DNA of 64,000 nucleotides from Gamsiella multidivaricata. Lineage: Eukaryota; Mortierellomycota; Mortierellomycetes; Mortierellales; Mortierellaceae. Both the position numbers and the translations under genes were made by a program. How positions within the stretch are numbered: position 1 is the first letter of the stretch; every line of letters begins with the position of its first letter. The stretch spans positions 496,001-560,000 of the forward strand of contig NW_026251719.1 of NCBI RefSeq assembly GCF_025024155.1, written 5' to 3'. Under the pieces are notes generated by a model. That model was given only the letters and a program-made list of their open reading frames with translations, ran no database searches and was not told where the DNA came from. This document shows, piece by piece, positions 1-12,038 of this stretch.

Positions 1-145
1 TGCAAAAGGGTCCCCCCGTCTCTTTTGGTTCCTTTTCGGTTTCCTCCCCTCCCCTGAACTGAAGCACAAACAAAGAAAAATACATACCAAACATCAACCC
101 CACCCAACAAGAACCCCACCAAATACCCAACACAGGACAAACTGA

Positions 146-3100
146 ATGGCGGCCTCCACCATCGCAACAAATACAGCTTCCCCTGCAGGGACTGCAGACG
201 CGAAAGGAGTAGTCACCAACGGTGCCCTAGCGTCAGCAGGAGCAAACGGCGTGTCTACAGCAGGAGCAACACCAGCAGGTGCCGCCGCCAGCAACAGCAA
301 CAATTCTGGCACCGAGGTCTGGTCAAGCCTGTTGAAGAGTGTCGCGTCCTCGCGGCTGGTACCCACAAAAGATGTCATCATCCTTGGCGACCCTCATTCG
401 GGCAAGTCCACCCTGATTGAGCTCCTCAAGACCGCACTGCCGACTCCTTCCTCGAATGGCCTTGCAAACGGTGTCGATGGCTCCAAGACTATCAACGGAG
501 TTGCTGCAGGACCGAACGGAGTTTCCAACACGGGCAATGGCCCTGCGCCGGTGATGGTCGAGATGGGCACGGGCACAAGTGAGGACAATATGTTTGCGGA
601 TGGACAAAAGAAGAATGACCTGGCTCTGAGCTACTCCTACTGGGACGTAGATGACGATGAGCATGAAGGTAACAAAAGAATCTCTTCATTTCACACTGGA
701 AGCTACATTCACTTTCCTCCATACCCCTGCGCCTGCACAGCGACTAGCGAACGTTGACTGACTTCCGGTTTTTTGTGCCCTATAGACACCGTGGCGAGAT
801 TGGGCTTATATCAGATTGCAGGATCACACAAGAGTTATCATGCGTTGCTCAAGTACTGCCTCAACACGAAGACGATTGCAGACTCAGTCGTGGTCATTGT
901 CCTGGACTGGTCAAAACCCTGGACGTTCATGGAGACCCTGCATCGCTGGGTCAAGGTCCTTGAAAGTGCAATCCAGCAGATCTGTCAAGAGGGTGCCGTG
1001 GCAACAGCGACCTGGACCAAAGGAAAGGCCATGATGGATGAGCTCCAGGAGAAGTGTACGTATCTTTCCTTCACCAACACCAATTTGCCTGTCAGTTTTC
1101 TCCCGTTTGCTCGTTCTTGTCTGTGCCTGTGCTTACGTCTGAGGTTGCGCCTGTATTTGTGCTTATACCTGTACCTTGAATCGTTGCGTGCTGATATGTC
1201 AATGCACGTCCTCGCGCGCGCGCGTACGCTCCGCACGTCTCATTTCTCTTTATTTGTCTCTCATGGGCGTGCTGTGGTTTTCCTTTCACTTTGTTTTTCC
1301 CCTGTCCTGTGCTGGGCTAGTACCTTAGTCGCTTGACTGATCACATTTCCACGCCCAACACACGTACCCTGCGTAAAAAAAATTGTTTGATTATAATTAT
1401 TGTTGAGCGTCGCTTGTGCTTTCACATGGGGGATGAATCGCGAGGTCACTATCGCTTTTGCTCCTCTTCTGCAAGGGCTAGCAATTGAAGATACCAAACT
1501 AACGCTCGACCCATGTGCTACCGTTGTTTGGGCATTGTCCGTGCCGCTATCTGTTTAGTGAGCCGCTTCCTTCAGGACTATAACGAGCCACAGTCGAATC
1601 AATCCGCGGGAACCTTCAATGAGAGTCAGACCTTTGGCATTGGATCGACTGATGCCCAGTCCGTTCTTTTACCCTTGACAGAGGGATGTCTCACCAACAA
1701 CACAGGAGTACCTATCATCATTGTCTGCACAAAGGTACTGCGAACGTCACTTGGTTGTCTTCATTTCCTTTTTCTTTTTTTTTTTTTTCTGAGGAGTTTC
1801 CTCCAATTGCACACAGGCGAGGCCCATTCTTATCTCTAACCAATTGATTGCTTACATAGTCCGATCATATCAACAATCTGGAGCGCGAACTGGACTACAA
1901 GGAGGAGACATTCGATTATATCCAGCAGTCGCTGAGGACTATCTGCTTAAAATGTAAGGGCGCGCAGTGCAAATCCCATGAAGTGGCCACACTCAATTGA
2001 CCAACCGTCACCTAATTAAAAATGGTTTCGGATATCCTGCAATAGACGGCGCCAGCTTGTTCTACACATCGATTCATCATCCTCACACATATGCCGACCT
2101 CCGCCAGTATATCTTGCATCGACTCCTGACTCCGTCAACGCTCAACAACCCCCAGCAGCAACAACAGCAACAACATCAGCAGCCGCAGCATCAGCAGCCA
2201 TCGTCGTTCCCGTTCAGGTTGCGCGCGCAGGTTGTGGAACGCGATCAGGTCATGGTTCCCTCTGGCTGGGATTCAATTGGAAAGATCAAGGTGTTGAGGA
2301 ATGGCTTTGATTGTGAAGGTGTCGCTGACGGATGGGACATGGATATGAAGCAGGAAGGGGCACAGGCTGACGGCGCTGTAGTCTCCGCAGGATCACTGGC
2401 TGGGGCTCGACAGGTATATGAAGAAGTCATTACCAACCCAAAGCACAATCATGCAGTAAGTCTCTTCTTGTTTTTTCTCTTGTTTTTCCTCGTTTGGAAT
2501 GAGGTGGTGTGTCGCGATCTGTAAATACTAACCGTTGGGTCTGCACTGTGTTCCGTATGATGATAGCCCGCAGCAATACAACCATTGATCACTGCAGAGG
2601 ACGACCAAGTTTTCTTGGACAGATTTTTTGAAACATTACAGCGTGCCAACGACCGGACCAGTAGTTCTGCAATGGGCGGTGGCGTCGGATTGGGATCTCA
2701 TGGCGCGCAGGGACCGCCAGTAGTTGGACCTCTCAGTTCAGGATACACATCGATGCTCAACAGCCATCACGCTAGTCCGCCACCTTCAATGTCGACCGCT
2801 CAATCGATCGGCAGTGGTGGACGATCAGGAGCGAACGGACTTGATGTAGATGATGTCGAGGGTCGTTTGAAGCGCCTTACTTCAAAATCCAAGGCAAACG
2901 GTGGCGCCAGCTCCTCTAACCTGATTGGTCCGGCATTGACGGAGGCAGGGCTTCACGAGAAGAAGATGAAGATGATGATGGACCAAGCTCGATCACCGCC
3001 TGGATCGGGCGTCTATGGCAGCGCAGTGTCCTCTTCTATGGGAGGCATGGGCTCAACAGGAGCCGGCCTTGCTCGTCCAGGCGGTGTTGGTAGTACAGCA

Positions 3101-3325
3101 GCAGGCACCATTGGAGGCGCCGGTGCAGCGACAGGACAGGCGGAGTCAGCAGCAATCTCACACTTCTTCCAGTCCTTGATGACTCGCAAGGGCACTGGCA
3201 CGCTCACGGGCGGTCTCGGTGGTGCGGGGGGAGCTGGTGGATCGGCAGCCGCTTCTTTGGCCGCATCTCCATCGGCCTCGGCTAACGCGGGATCGGCAGG
3301 TGCACCTGGCAGCAATGACGCATAA
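146..3325 (+). CDS. Cytoplasmic dynein light intermediate chain
   Basis: Subunit of the cytoplasmic dynein-1 motor that joins the heavy chain to cargo adaptors. Model: 146-668, 786-1055, 1559-1734, 1860-1953, 2046-2455, 2567-3325; 743 aa, all phases consistent. Seen: a low-complexity Ala/Thr/Asn N-terminus, then the P-loop-like motif GDPHSGKST (about residue 80), SYWDVDD, VVIVLDWSKPW, PIIIVCTK and MVPSGWDSIGKIKVL, which follow the family in order. The linker ending exon 5 is Gln-rich. AEDDQVFL opens the last exon. Near the C-terminus, SHFFQSLMTRKGTG matches the short adaptor-binding helix of animal chains (NFFNSLLSKKTG). The rest of the tail is Gly/Ala/Ser-rich and looks disordered. The gene converges on the UBX gene downstream. 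The third exon start (1559) was chosen because it alone keeps frame and gives RFLQDYNEP. Confidence 0.93.
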
Positions 3326-3575
3326 TGAGCTTCCAGTAACATGAGTATTTTCAACAGAGTAAAAAAAAAAAAAAAAAACATCCCACTTGCGCGACGGCAT
3401 GCAGACCGTGGTTGGCTAATGTCCGCTTGGGTTGGACAGGTTATCCTAGCCAAATCTTGGAACGGCCTACTGTCGCGCGCACCATCCCACCATACCTCAT
3501 GATAAAGAATTCGCCTACTACTTGTCCATTTCTTTGGTAACAGGTACAGCAGGCACAACAGTTTGAAATCGCATC

Positions 3576-3581
3576 AATAAA
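3576..3581 (+). terminator. Polyadenylation signal AATAAA, dynein light intermediate chain
   Basis: An AATAAA hexamer lies about 250 nt after the stop codon, in the gap before the convergent UBX gene. A run of A at 3361-3378 lies in the same 3' region. Assignment is by position only. Confidence 0.45.
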
Positions 3582-3745
3582 CATACAAGAAACAACAGTT
3601 GAGTGGCTACCACGGAACTTAAAACTGCATGTCAATTTGGATATTATTGGCCTTCGGCTTTCGTTTTTATTCCGCACTGTAAATCGTCTGCAGTCCTGAT
3701 CAAAGGCTGCCCCGTGCATCGCCTGTTCGTGTTCCTGAGTGTTGT

Positions 3746-5417
3746 TCAGCTGGTCGTAACAGCCAAGGCACCCGAGGGTACGAGCTGCAGTTCGTTCAGT
3801 GACTTCTCCAGGTTGTCGCCATCGAGGACCTTCCTTGGAAACGTTGTCATCAGCTTGAAACTTCCCTGTCGATGTTCGCGAACAAAGTCATATACGGCAC
3901 TCAATTTGTCTGATGCCTGGAAAGCTATGGAAACCAATGTGTATCGCAAGAGAGAGGAGGAAGAGTAGTTTGTTAGAAGCTCTGCAAGTTGCGGATATAT
4001 CATAATAAGGGCTAAATGGCGAGAGCCGCCAGAAAGGGGAATAAAACAAACACACGTACTGTGAACAATGGGCTGCTGACCCTCCGGTTGACGGATCTGC
4101 AGTCGTGTCTCCGTATAAACCTTTGCAGGCGCAGCCTTGGCAGCGGCCGCCTCTACATTCGCCTGGGCCACCGCAGCAGCCTCGCTCGCCTGTCGAATCC
4201 CCTGAGCCTCCTGCTTCTTCCTTGCCCTCTCGAGTTTATCGGCCTCGATTCTGGCCTTGATCGCCGCCTTGGCCTTCCGATCCTCTTCCTTCTCCCTCTT
4301 CTTGGCATCTGCAAGCTTCTTCATTTCCTTCTCCTCGAGTTTGGCCTTGACCTCAGTTAGGTCCTGGCCGGCCTTGCGACGGATCTTTTCAGACGTCTTT
4401 TGTTCCTCCTTCTCGACCTGGGCCTTGAGGGCACGCTTCTCCGCAAGGCGTTGTTTGAGCTCGGCGAGTTTTGCTTGCTTCTCTTCTTCCGTCAGAGGTT
4501 TGATCGCGGTCGTGGATTCAGCAAAGTTGACGTGTTCCGTGCGCATGGCGTGTCTCTGGGCCGCGTCAGCTGCGAAAACAGGGCGCAATGTTAGGACACG
4601 GGGGAACGGTGCATGTGAACTTTGTTATTGCATTGTTTTCGGACACGGCAGCAAGAAAAAGAAAAAAAAAAAAGGCTTACCATTCTTGAGGATCATTTGG
4701 CAATCTTGGCAGATAAGTGATTGCGCCGTCTGCTCTCCGTCCTGGATCACATCGCCCTCTAAATCATTTTCCCAGTGAAAGCACAAAAGTTTGGTTCAAA
4801 CCATGTCAGGAACTGTAATGTAACCCATCAATGAGCGACCGGGTCCTGAGATACAATCCACTGAAAAAGAAGGAAAAAAAAGAAAATAAAAAAAAGTACC
4901 CTTCTCCTCTGAATCTTCCGATCCAGCAGCAGCGGATGATGAAGACGCTGCTGTTCCAAGGGCTCCTCCAGTATGTTCGGGAATGGGATCATCAATATCA
5001 GGATCTTCAGAGTGCTCCACAAGCCTGTTTTTCAGAAAGAAAGAAAAAAGACGCAAGGTAGGAAAGGCTGGGGTTAGTTCATTGCCACCACCGTCGTCGT
5101 CGCCGCAGTCGTGTTCCCAGTGGCTCCTGGTCTAGCTAGGACGCTCAAACATACCAATCCATGGCAGGTTGGAGTCCTGCGTTCTTTGTGGCCCTCAATG
5201 CCTTAAGACTGTGTTTAGCGGAGAAAATAAAAAAGACGGCAAGGAAGCATGGAAGCATGGACTTTGAGTGAGTTCTTAAATCTGGTTCAAGTTGAATGAA
5301 CTTCATGTATTTTCTGCGTTGCTGATGTCGAAAGCTCGGCGTTTGCGGATTGCGTTTTCCTTACACGCGGTTTCGGGGGAAGCCCATCTCCACAAGTTGG
5401 TCAGCGTCGGATGCCAT
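3746..5417 (-). CDS. UBA-UBX domain protein, UBXN1/SAKS1-like p97 cofactor
   Basis: Likely adaptor that binds ubiquitin through an N-terminal UBA domain and p97/Cdc48 through a C-terminal UBX domain. Model on the minus strand: 5417-5365, 5208-5155, 5024-4900, 4758-4681, 4569-4060, 3924-3746; 332 aa, phases consistent. Seen: MASDADQLVEMGFPRNRV, then ALRATKNAGLQPAMDWL and EHSEDPDIDDPIP, a textbook UBA; a Ser/Ala linker; a CQDC motif followed by ADAAQRHAMRTEHVNFAEST and KPLTEEEK, as in UBXN1; a long Lys/Glu/Arg coiled coil (about residues 125-230); then a UBX fold with TRLQIRQPEGQ and FQASDKLSAVYDFV and an FP turn. First exon chosen because its ATG begins the UBA and its end restores frame. Six exons interrupt domains, typical of this genome. 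Confidence 0.93.
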
Positions 5418-8400
5418 AGTTCTTGGTCGTGCGGTTTATGGAAGCTGTCGAAGTCGGTTGGTAGAGAAAGGGTTGTCAAAGTGGTGTTGGAAGGAGGAAT
5501 GAGCAGAGCTGGAATGACGCGCCCTCTTTTTTTGGGCTGCGACCACCACCACCCCTCCTACGTGGTGTTCGCGTCATCCCGTGATCTGCCCGCAGTCCAT
5601 TTGGAGAAGAATGTAGAACCGATATTTCGTCTATGCAGAGAGGGTTTGAATACGTACGGCCCAACTATGGGTTATTGGGCATGCTATATAGCGCATATCC
5701 GAGCACCCTAACACCTTAAAAGCTTAGCACCTACCGTCTTTTTACTAGTTTTACCCAAAGAGCTGCTTGTGTGAACTCTAGGCATCAAGGACCGGAGCCT
5801 TGGGATCAAACTGTCTGGCAAAGAAGAAAAAAAAAAAAAAAAAGAGTTTAGAACCATACGGATATGGTTTGCAGTAGACTAAGCATCGACAACAAAGACA
5901 AGAGTGTTTGAAATGATTCAGATATGGTTTGCACAGTGAGCTATCGAGCACAAACATAGCCCTTGAACGCAATCCAGGACAAGCATTAAGGATAGAGTGA
6001 GAGTTAGGTTACGATCGTCATCTTATTTTTTTTTTTGTTGTTGTCGCTGTTGCTGGTTTTTTTTCTTGTCACTTGTTTTTTAACTGTAATGGCGATGTCT
6101 GTACCCTTAACCTTCTCGTGTTTAGGACGCGTTTGGCCATGAGAAGGTCGCCATCGTGTGCTGACGTGCAGTCGAACACACGAGGACAAGCCATTGCACT
6201 TTTCTAGAGAACGCTAGGCAGTGTTGCGCAATTTCTCCGCGGGGAGCATAGTTTTTGCTGTTGTTGGCTGCCATGTCTGGCTCCGTTAGAACGTATACCC
6301 GGAGCAGTGGGGTTCAGCTCACATGCTCATAGTGCCCAATATACTTCAATATACTTTGAATTTAGATTGGCGGCATTTTACATCGGGGTTGTTGGAGGGG
6401 GGCCACAGAGATCTGAAACCTGGAACTGGGTGGACTGACGTGGTGACACCGATGACCAAATTGAGTTCCCGGTATTCTTCTCTGCAGTTCCGGTCGGTAC
6501 CTATGGTTTCATACGTACATGCAATTAACGCTGTGTGTTCAATTACCTCCCCACTTCGTAAACACAACCCCACATGGCTAGATAAATGATGCTGCAAGAT
6601 TAGGTGGATTAGGTGGTACGGACGAACTACTACTTTGATCAGGTGCAGTCGTCGCATGTATTCCCGTCATCATAAAAAAAAAAAAAGAGTGTTGTTTCGT
6701 TCGTGGAAGGCTCAATAGACAACTAACAATACCATTGTAACGATTCTATACCATGGCTCTCAATCAAATGATTATCTGCAGGTCTTCCTCGGATTCGGAA
6801 GAATCGCTGGCCCTTCGAAGGGATAGGAAAGTGGACCCTTGTTTTGGTACGTTCTGAACTACCAAAGTATTCGCTTCGTTCCTGGGGGACGTTTCTGAGA
6901 TCTGCGTAACCAACATTTGAGAGTCATTGTCAAATTACAGCGCCAGTTCATTTAATTTCCGTACGAGACTATTCAGCCAACATCTGCACTGTAACTTAAC
7001 AGGGGGGGGGTTTATAGTTCCTGGATCTAACCCTCCCCTCTGGAAAGATGATTAAGATTTCATGCAGGCCTCTTTTGATAGTCTTTTTTTTTTTTTTGAG
7101 TTGCTTCTGTCTGAAGAGTGTTTATGGACCTGGCAATAAGGTAAAGTATAATTCAAAGCACATGTGGGTCGGGTATCAATCAGACAGTAAAACTTCTTTT
7201 GTGCCCTGCTTCATGGATTCCATGCAATCTACAAAATTTACTCTTCACCTTGGTCTTTTGGTCGATCGAAAGAGAACGTAATCTCCGTCAAGTATGCATC
7301 GATGTAATGGAGGGGCTAATTCGCAAGGTTAGAAAGGAAAACGGAAAAACGCTCAACTCTTCTGCAGAGAAATGCACCAAGTAACCAGACCCGATATTCG
7401 TTATGTAGGTTCATAGTCTAGCACGTCCATTTGAGATGATTAAGCAAATTGCCGCGACGAACAAAATGAACAAAAAAAAAAACGCTCTCTTACACACTTT
7501 CTTTGGGTCGAAAGTGCATGAACATGATCCAGACTGGGCTTGTCCATGTACATATCTGTTCATTTCTTTTTAACTAGGCTATAAGCTCATCGGACTAATT
7601 ATTATTTCGGGATAGTATCGGTGGCGTGGATGGCTCGTTCGGACCCTGCGCTTTGAACGCACACCACGGCAACAAAATATCCGTGGCGATCGATCACGCA
7701 GAAATCTCAGCTCCGATGTGCGCTTGGATAGTCAAAGTCCAATTGGGCTTGATGAAAAGAAACAACATGGGGGCTGGAAGAGGCTAGGCATTACTTTAGA
7801 AAGAATAGCGGGAGGAGAGAGAACCTGGATGAGCGCGGATAGGCTGATCGCAATGCAAAGACCCGCTGGTCGAACTGCGATTTTGTGGGTGAAGTGAGAA
7901 AAGAGCCCCAGTATGAAAAATGACCAGCCAGCTGACTCGAAAGATATTGCTGTGTGCTTTCTATAGCAGTTAGCACATGTCCGCGCAGCGGGACTTCTTT
8001 TTAGGGCGCAAGGTCATAAAAAAAGACACTGGTAAAAATAACATAGCTCTTTGCCATGGACCGAGACAAGGCCCTTTTTTTTATATTTGTTTTGCATGGC
8101 TTCATGAATATTTGGAAGGGCACGGTGGATGGCATTAGAGATGATCTGGTCATTCAGACATTGTTTTTGATCTGTATTAGACAGCAATGTCGCGAGTTCG
8201 TCCAAGGGCGCAGAGCTACATAATCTATTGACCTTGTATCATCCAGGCCTGGAAATCGAACCAATGGAGGGTGAGCTCGTAAGTTCGAGAGTGTGGAGAA
8301 GTAACTGTTCGTTGGCTTATGCAGTCTATTACCTGAGTCGTTCATATTTGTTATCCTGATGATACATTGTACACATGTACGTTGGGTGGCCAATTTGTTG

Positions 8401-10480
8401 TGGATTGGCGCCAAGGCGAGAGAGGACGATGCATCGAAAGGTACAGTACATCCGACTTTGGTTAAACCGCCCCAAGTACCCTAAGCACCAGTGATGCGGA
8501 TTAAAGTTGCAGCTATTACCAAAGACAAGACCAAACCTATTCAGAAGGTTTATAGGGAACTACGCTCGCAACACACGCACTATATGATAACTACCCATGC
8601 CAAGTGCGAATGAAAAGCTGCGTGAGCAGGGTTAAGGCGCATACCCTCGCATATTTTAGAGGATACGGAGGCAGGGGTATGACAGACCATGTCCCCTCCG
8701 AGAGCGAGCGAGCGGGGAGAAAGAGAGCAAGGACGAGAGCAAAAATGACAGATAGACAGAGCGCGAGAGAGCAGCACGAGAAAGAATGGGCCAGGCTGAT
8801 CCATGACCTAAGAGCTCCGAAAGAAGGGACAGCAGGCGCTGGTGCGACCAAGCTTCGAGGAGTGGGCTGCATGCACTGTTAATGACAACAGTCGGTCTTG
8901 GCCCATGGCGCTCTCGATCACGCTCCTGCCATGTGCTTCCTCTGTATCCCTGGACGCTCAGCGCTGCCCACGGTTGGAATGTGATCGAAGACCATTTGTT
9001 GTTGTTGTTATTGTCATCCATCGATTCAGCTCTTCTCCTACAGGGTTCATTTGTCGTACCTTGCTCTGTATACAGTTATACAGTAGAGTTCATTCAGAGT
9101 TCCCACCAGCTCTCAAAGGCTCCGTCCCCAGACACAACATTGGCATGCTTTGTCCCCTCTTTCTTTCCTAAACTTCAAAGTGCGAGCAATTCATCACAAG
9201 GTTCCAATCTTCTTTGTGCAAAACGCCGATTTGCTTCCTCCTGACGTCGCACCGCTCAAGCGACCAAAGACCATCTTTGGGTAACTACTGGCGTTCATCT
9301 AGGTCGCGTAATTACAAACTAGGAAAGTTATGAGTGATCAGTCAATGTGGACTCAATCCCCTATCGCTCTTAGTTTCCATATGCTGAGAGCACATTTTTT
9401 TTTTTTTTTTATCCCACGACCCAACAGAGGAACCAAGAAGGTTCTCAATGGTATGCATCAACGTTAACGAGACACGGAGAAAAACCAGAAGTCCATTTTG
9501 TTGGACCAGGTGCCGATCTCTTGAGCCTGGAAAAGCTCCATTCTTCCTCTTGGCACCTGAAGTCCGCGGAGCCTCGAATCCATTTTGCCCAGCCTGTTGA
9601 AAAAAAAAAAAGTACCCCTGTGCAAGTATTCCCTTGCTACATCCACCTGCTGCAATTGCTTCGGCAGTTACAACCACAGCTACATGTCGACAGTTCCCTG
9701 CCCGTTATCTTCTTCATGACCCGTACCTTGCCAGGTTTCCCTGACCAAACAGCGATAAAACGAAGAAGAAGAAGATATTCACCCTGCAAAAAATACATGG
9801 CAAACGATATAGGCACCGAGAGGAATAGGCCGCTTTTGAATCAAAACGATAGATAGCCCCTTGGACGGCAACGGCTGAGGAAGAGAGACGAGCAGGCAAA
9901 GCATCTGGGCCCGGGGAAAAGAAATTGCTGAGGAGAGAGGCAGGGCTCTTGGGTCTCTTTCATTTACCCATGGCTGGCGACACACTTTTGTCCCAGCGCG
10001 ATGTTATCGCCCGCTCAGGAAGCTCCTGCGCTGTGATTGGCTGTGCGGCATACATTACGAGACCACCCAGGCAGAACCCGGGACCAATTTATCAGCGGAC
10101 ACATGTACGGCGTTTCCAATGCAATAAATCCCATTTTGATTAGCAGACGTCCATCGCCAGGATAAAGTGTCCAAGGAGACTATCATGTCATAGTAGGCCA
10201 GTACATCACCAAGTACGTGCGAACTGCACATCATGACTGGATCGGTCTACCCGAGTGGCTGCAGAGAGCCGGTCTGCAGGAGTTAAGGAGCCATACCCTT
10301 TGCCATTGGCTGCCTGTCCTATCCTTAGTCTACCCATGTATCCCATGTATATCTTTTTATCACATCTCGTCTCTGGACGTCCTATACATTGCCTCTTGTC
10401 CAAAACCGATGTTTTCCTTTAACAGCAAGATAGGACGTATCCCCCCGCAGATACAATAACTTTTTTTACTTAGCTTTTTT
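5418..10480. other. Gene-poor stretch, no supported gene
   Basis: About 5 kb with only short open frames, many T/A homopolymer runs (5828-5843, 6027-6036, 7085-7098, 9393-9410) and no splice-linked reading frame longer than about 100 codons. One short minus-strand frame at 8014-8205 has protein-like composition but no ATG start and no recognisable partner exon. The first few hundred bases probably hold the promoter of the UBX gene. I see no RNA gene here. Confidence 0.6.
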
Positions 10481-12009
10481 TTTTTCTTTTTTTTTTATGC
10501 GTGCTTGGCCCTCCTTACTTTTTTTTTTTTTTAGTCCTATGCAATGTTGGTCCCTAAACCCATATCCACCGTTTTATAGTTTCCCATATTTTTGCTTAGT
10601 TTGCGTCCGTATTTTACGTTTTTTTCCCTGATTCAAAGTAATAAAACAAAAAAATAAATTGTCCGAACTAAACCCTAAACCCCTGGCTCGGTTTGCTGTT
10701 TTCCCAAAGTTGGTCCTTAACTCGCGTGCTGAGGGCGTTAATATCTGCTGAACCCCTGGAATGGATCAGGCACTAGTGATGATGATAATAATAATAATAA
10801 TAGTAAAAAAAAAAAGGAGTAGAAAGAAAAGATGCTGCAAAAGGACCCATGCCAAAATGCCCTGGCAAGTCTTCTCTAATTAAAAGGACCAAATGAAATA
10901 GCTTATATGTCACATGTGTTCTTCTTAAGCAAAGTAATAAAGCAAAGGGGGCTCCTGGGCGGGTCCTCGCTGACCTATAAGGACACAACTCCGAGCTTTG
11001 CGATAAACGAACAATGTCTTCATAGACAAAAAGGCCACGCGGCAGGCCCCCAATCGGGCGGAGGGCCAAGATACCCTTCTCCAGACATGTTTCACTTTGT
11101 TGACGAGTCATCCTTCAGCGATTGGAAAGATAGAGAGGACGAAGGGGGGGGGGACTTACTTCAGCAACAAGCAATAGAAAGACCGCCTTCCAGCGTCTGC
11201 ATAAAAAAAACGATATTAAAAAAAACATGGCAATGGATACCATGGCATCATCATCATCGCCATAGATCTCGACCTGTTCGACGGCCAAACGGATATCTCC
11301 TCATCCATGAGCGTGGGATGAGCAGGATTATGAGAACACAGAGACTTGCCTCCACTTTGTTTCGTTCTGTTTCGTTTCCCTTTTTTTTTTTTTAATATTT
11401 TTTTGTTCCTATGGAGGTTTGGTCAATGAGTACGTTATCCGGGCTTCGTTGTTTTGATTGCTCTTGGTGCAGTATGCAGACGGAGGATGGAAGAAAGATT
11501 CAAGCGGCATTTGGATCTGGTTTTAGCACCTTCAGGAGACGAGTCGAGAATGGATCGAGGTTTTTTTTTTTTTTTTTTTTTTTCTGTTCCTCAACGGCCT
11601 TTTGCATACGTGCTTGCATGCATGCATGCATAGACAATCGTGCAGTTTCTTCGGGAAAGCACGTTGTCCGAGAACATTCTGCCTGCAAAAAAAAAAAAAG
11701 CCCATACACACACAACAACACACAATTCAACAACACACACAACACACGTCCCAATTCTTGGACCCCTCGCGCGTCATTTTTTTGTTTGTCTGTCCGTCCC
11801 TTCCGTATTTGTCCAGCGGCAAAATCAACATCCGATTGGATGAGCTAAAAATAAAAGGGACCCTCTCGCTCATGAAAATTTGAATTCGTTCCCCAGATTC
11901 CTCCACAATTCGATTTCTATTAAATCCATGTTTTTTCATGGTTTCAACGAACAAGTAACAAACAAACAAAAAGGCCAAGTCGGGAAGGGTTGTTTCCCCG
12001 CTCTATATA

Positions 12010-12038
12010 TGTGTGTGTGTGTGTGTGCGCGTGTGTAT
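12010..12038. repeat. (GT)n microsatellite
   Basis: An alternating GT tract of about 29 bases with one interruption, visible directly. No gene overlaps it. Confidence 0.9.

Noticed and set aside
8604..8882. 92-codon Arg/Lys/Glu-rich frame
   Set aside because: Overlapping frames on both strands are also open because of GA-rich sequence; no conserved pattern.
10668..10684. AACCCTAAACCCC, telomere-like
   Set aside because: Only about two units; far too short, and core genes lie on both sides.
10907..11395. 162-codon plus-strand frame
   Set aside because: Erratic composition, His run and poly-Phe end from simple repeats; no splice partner or family.
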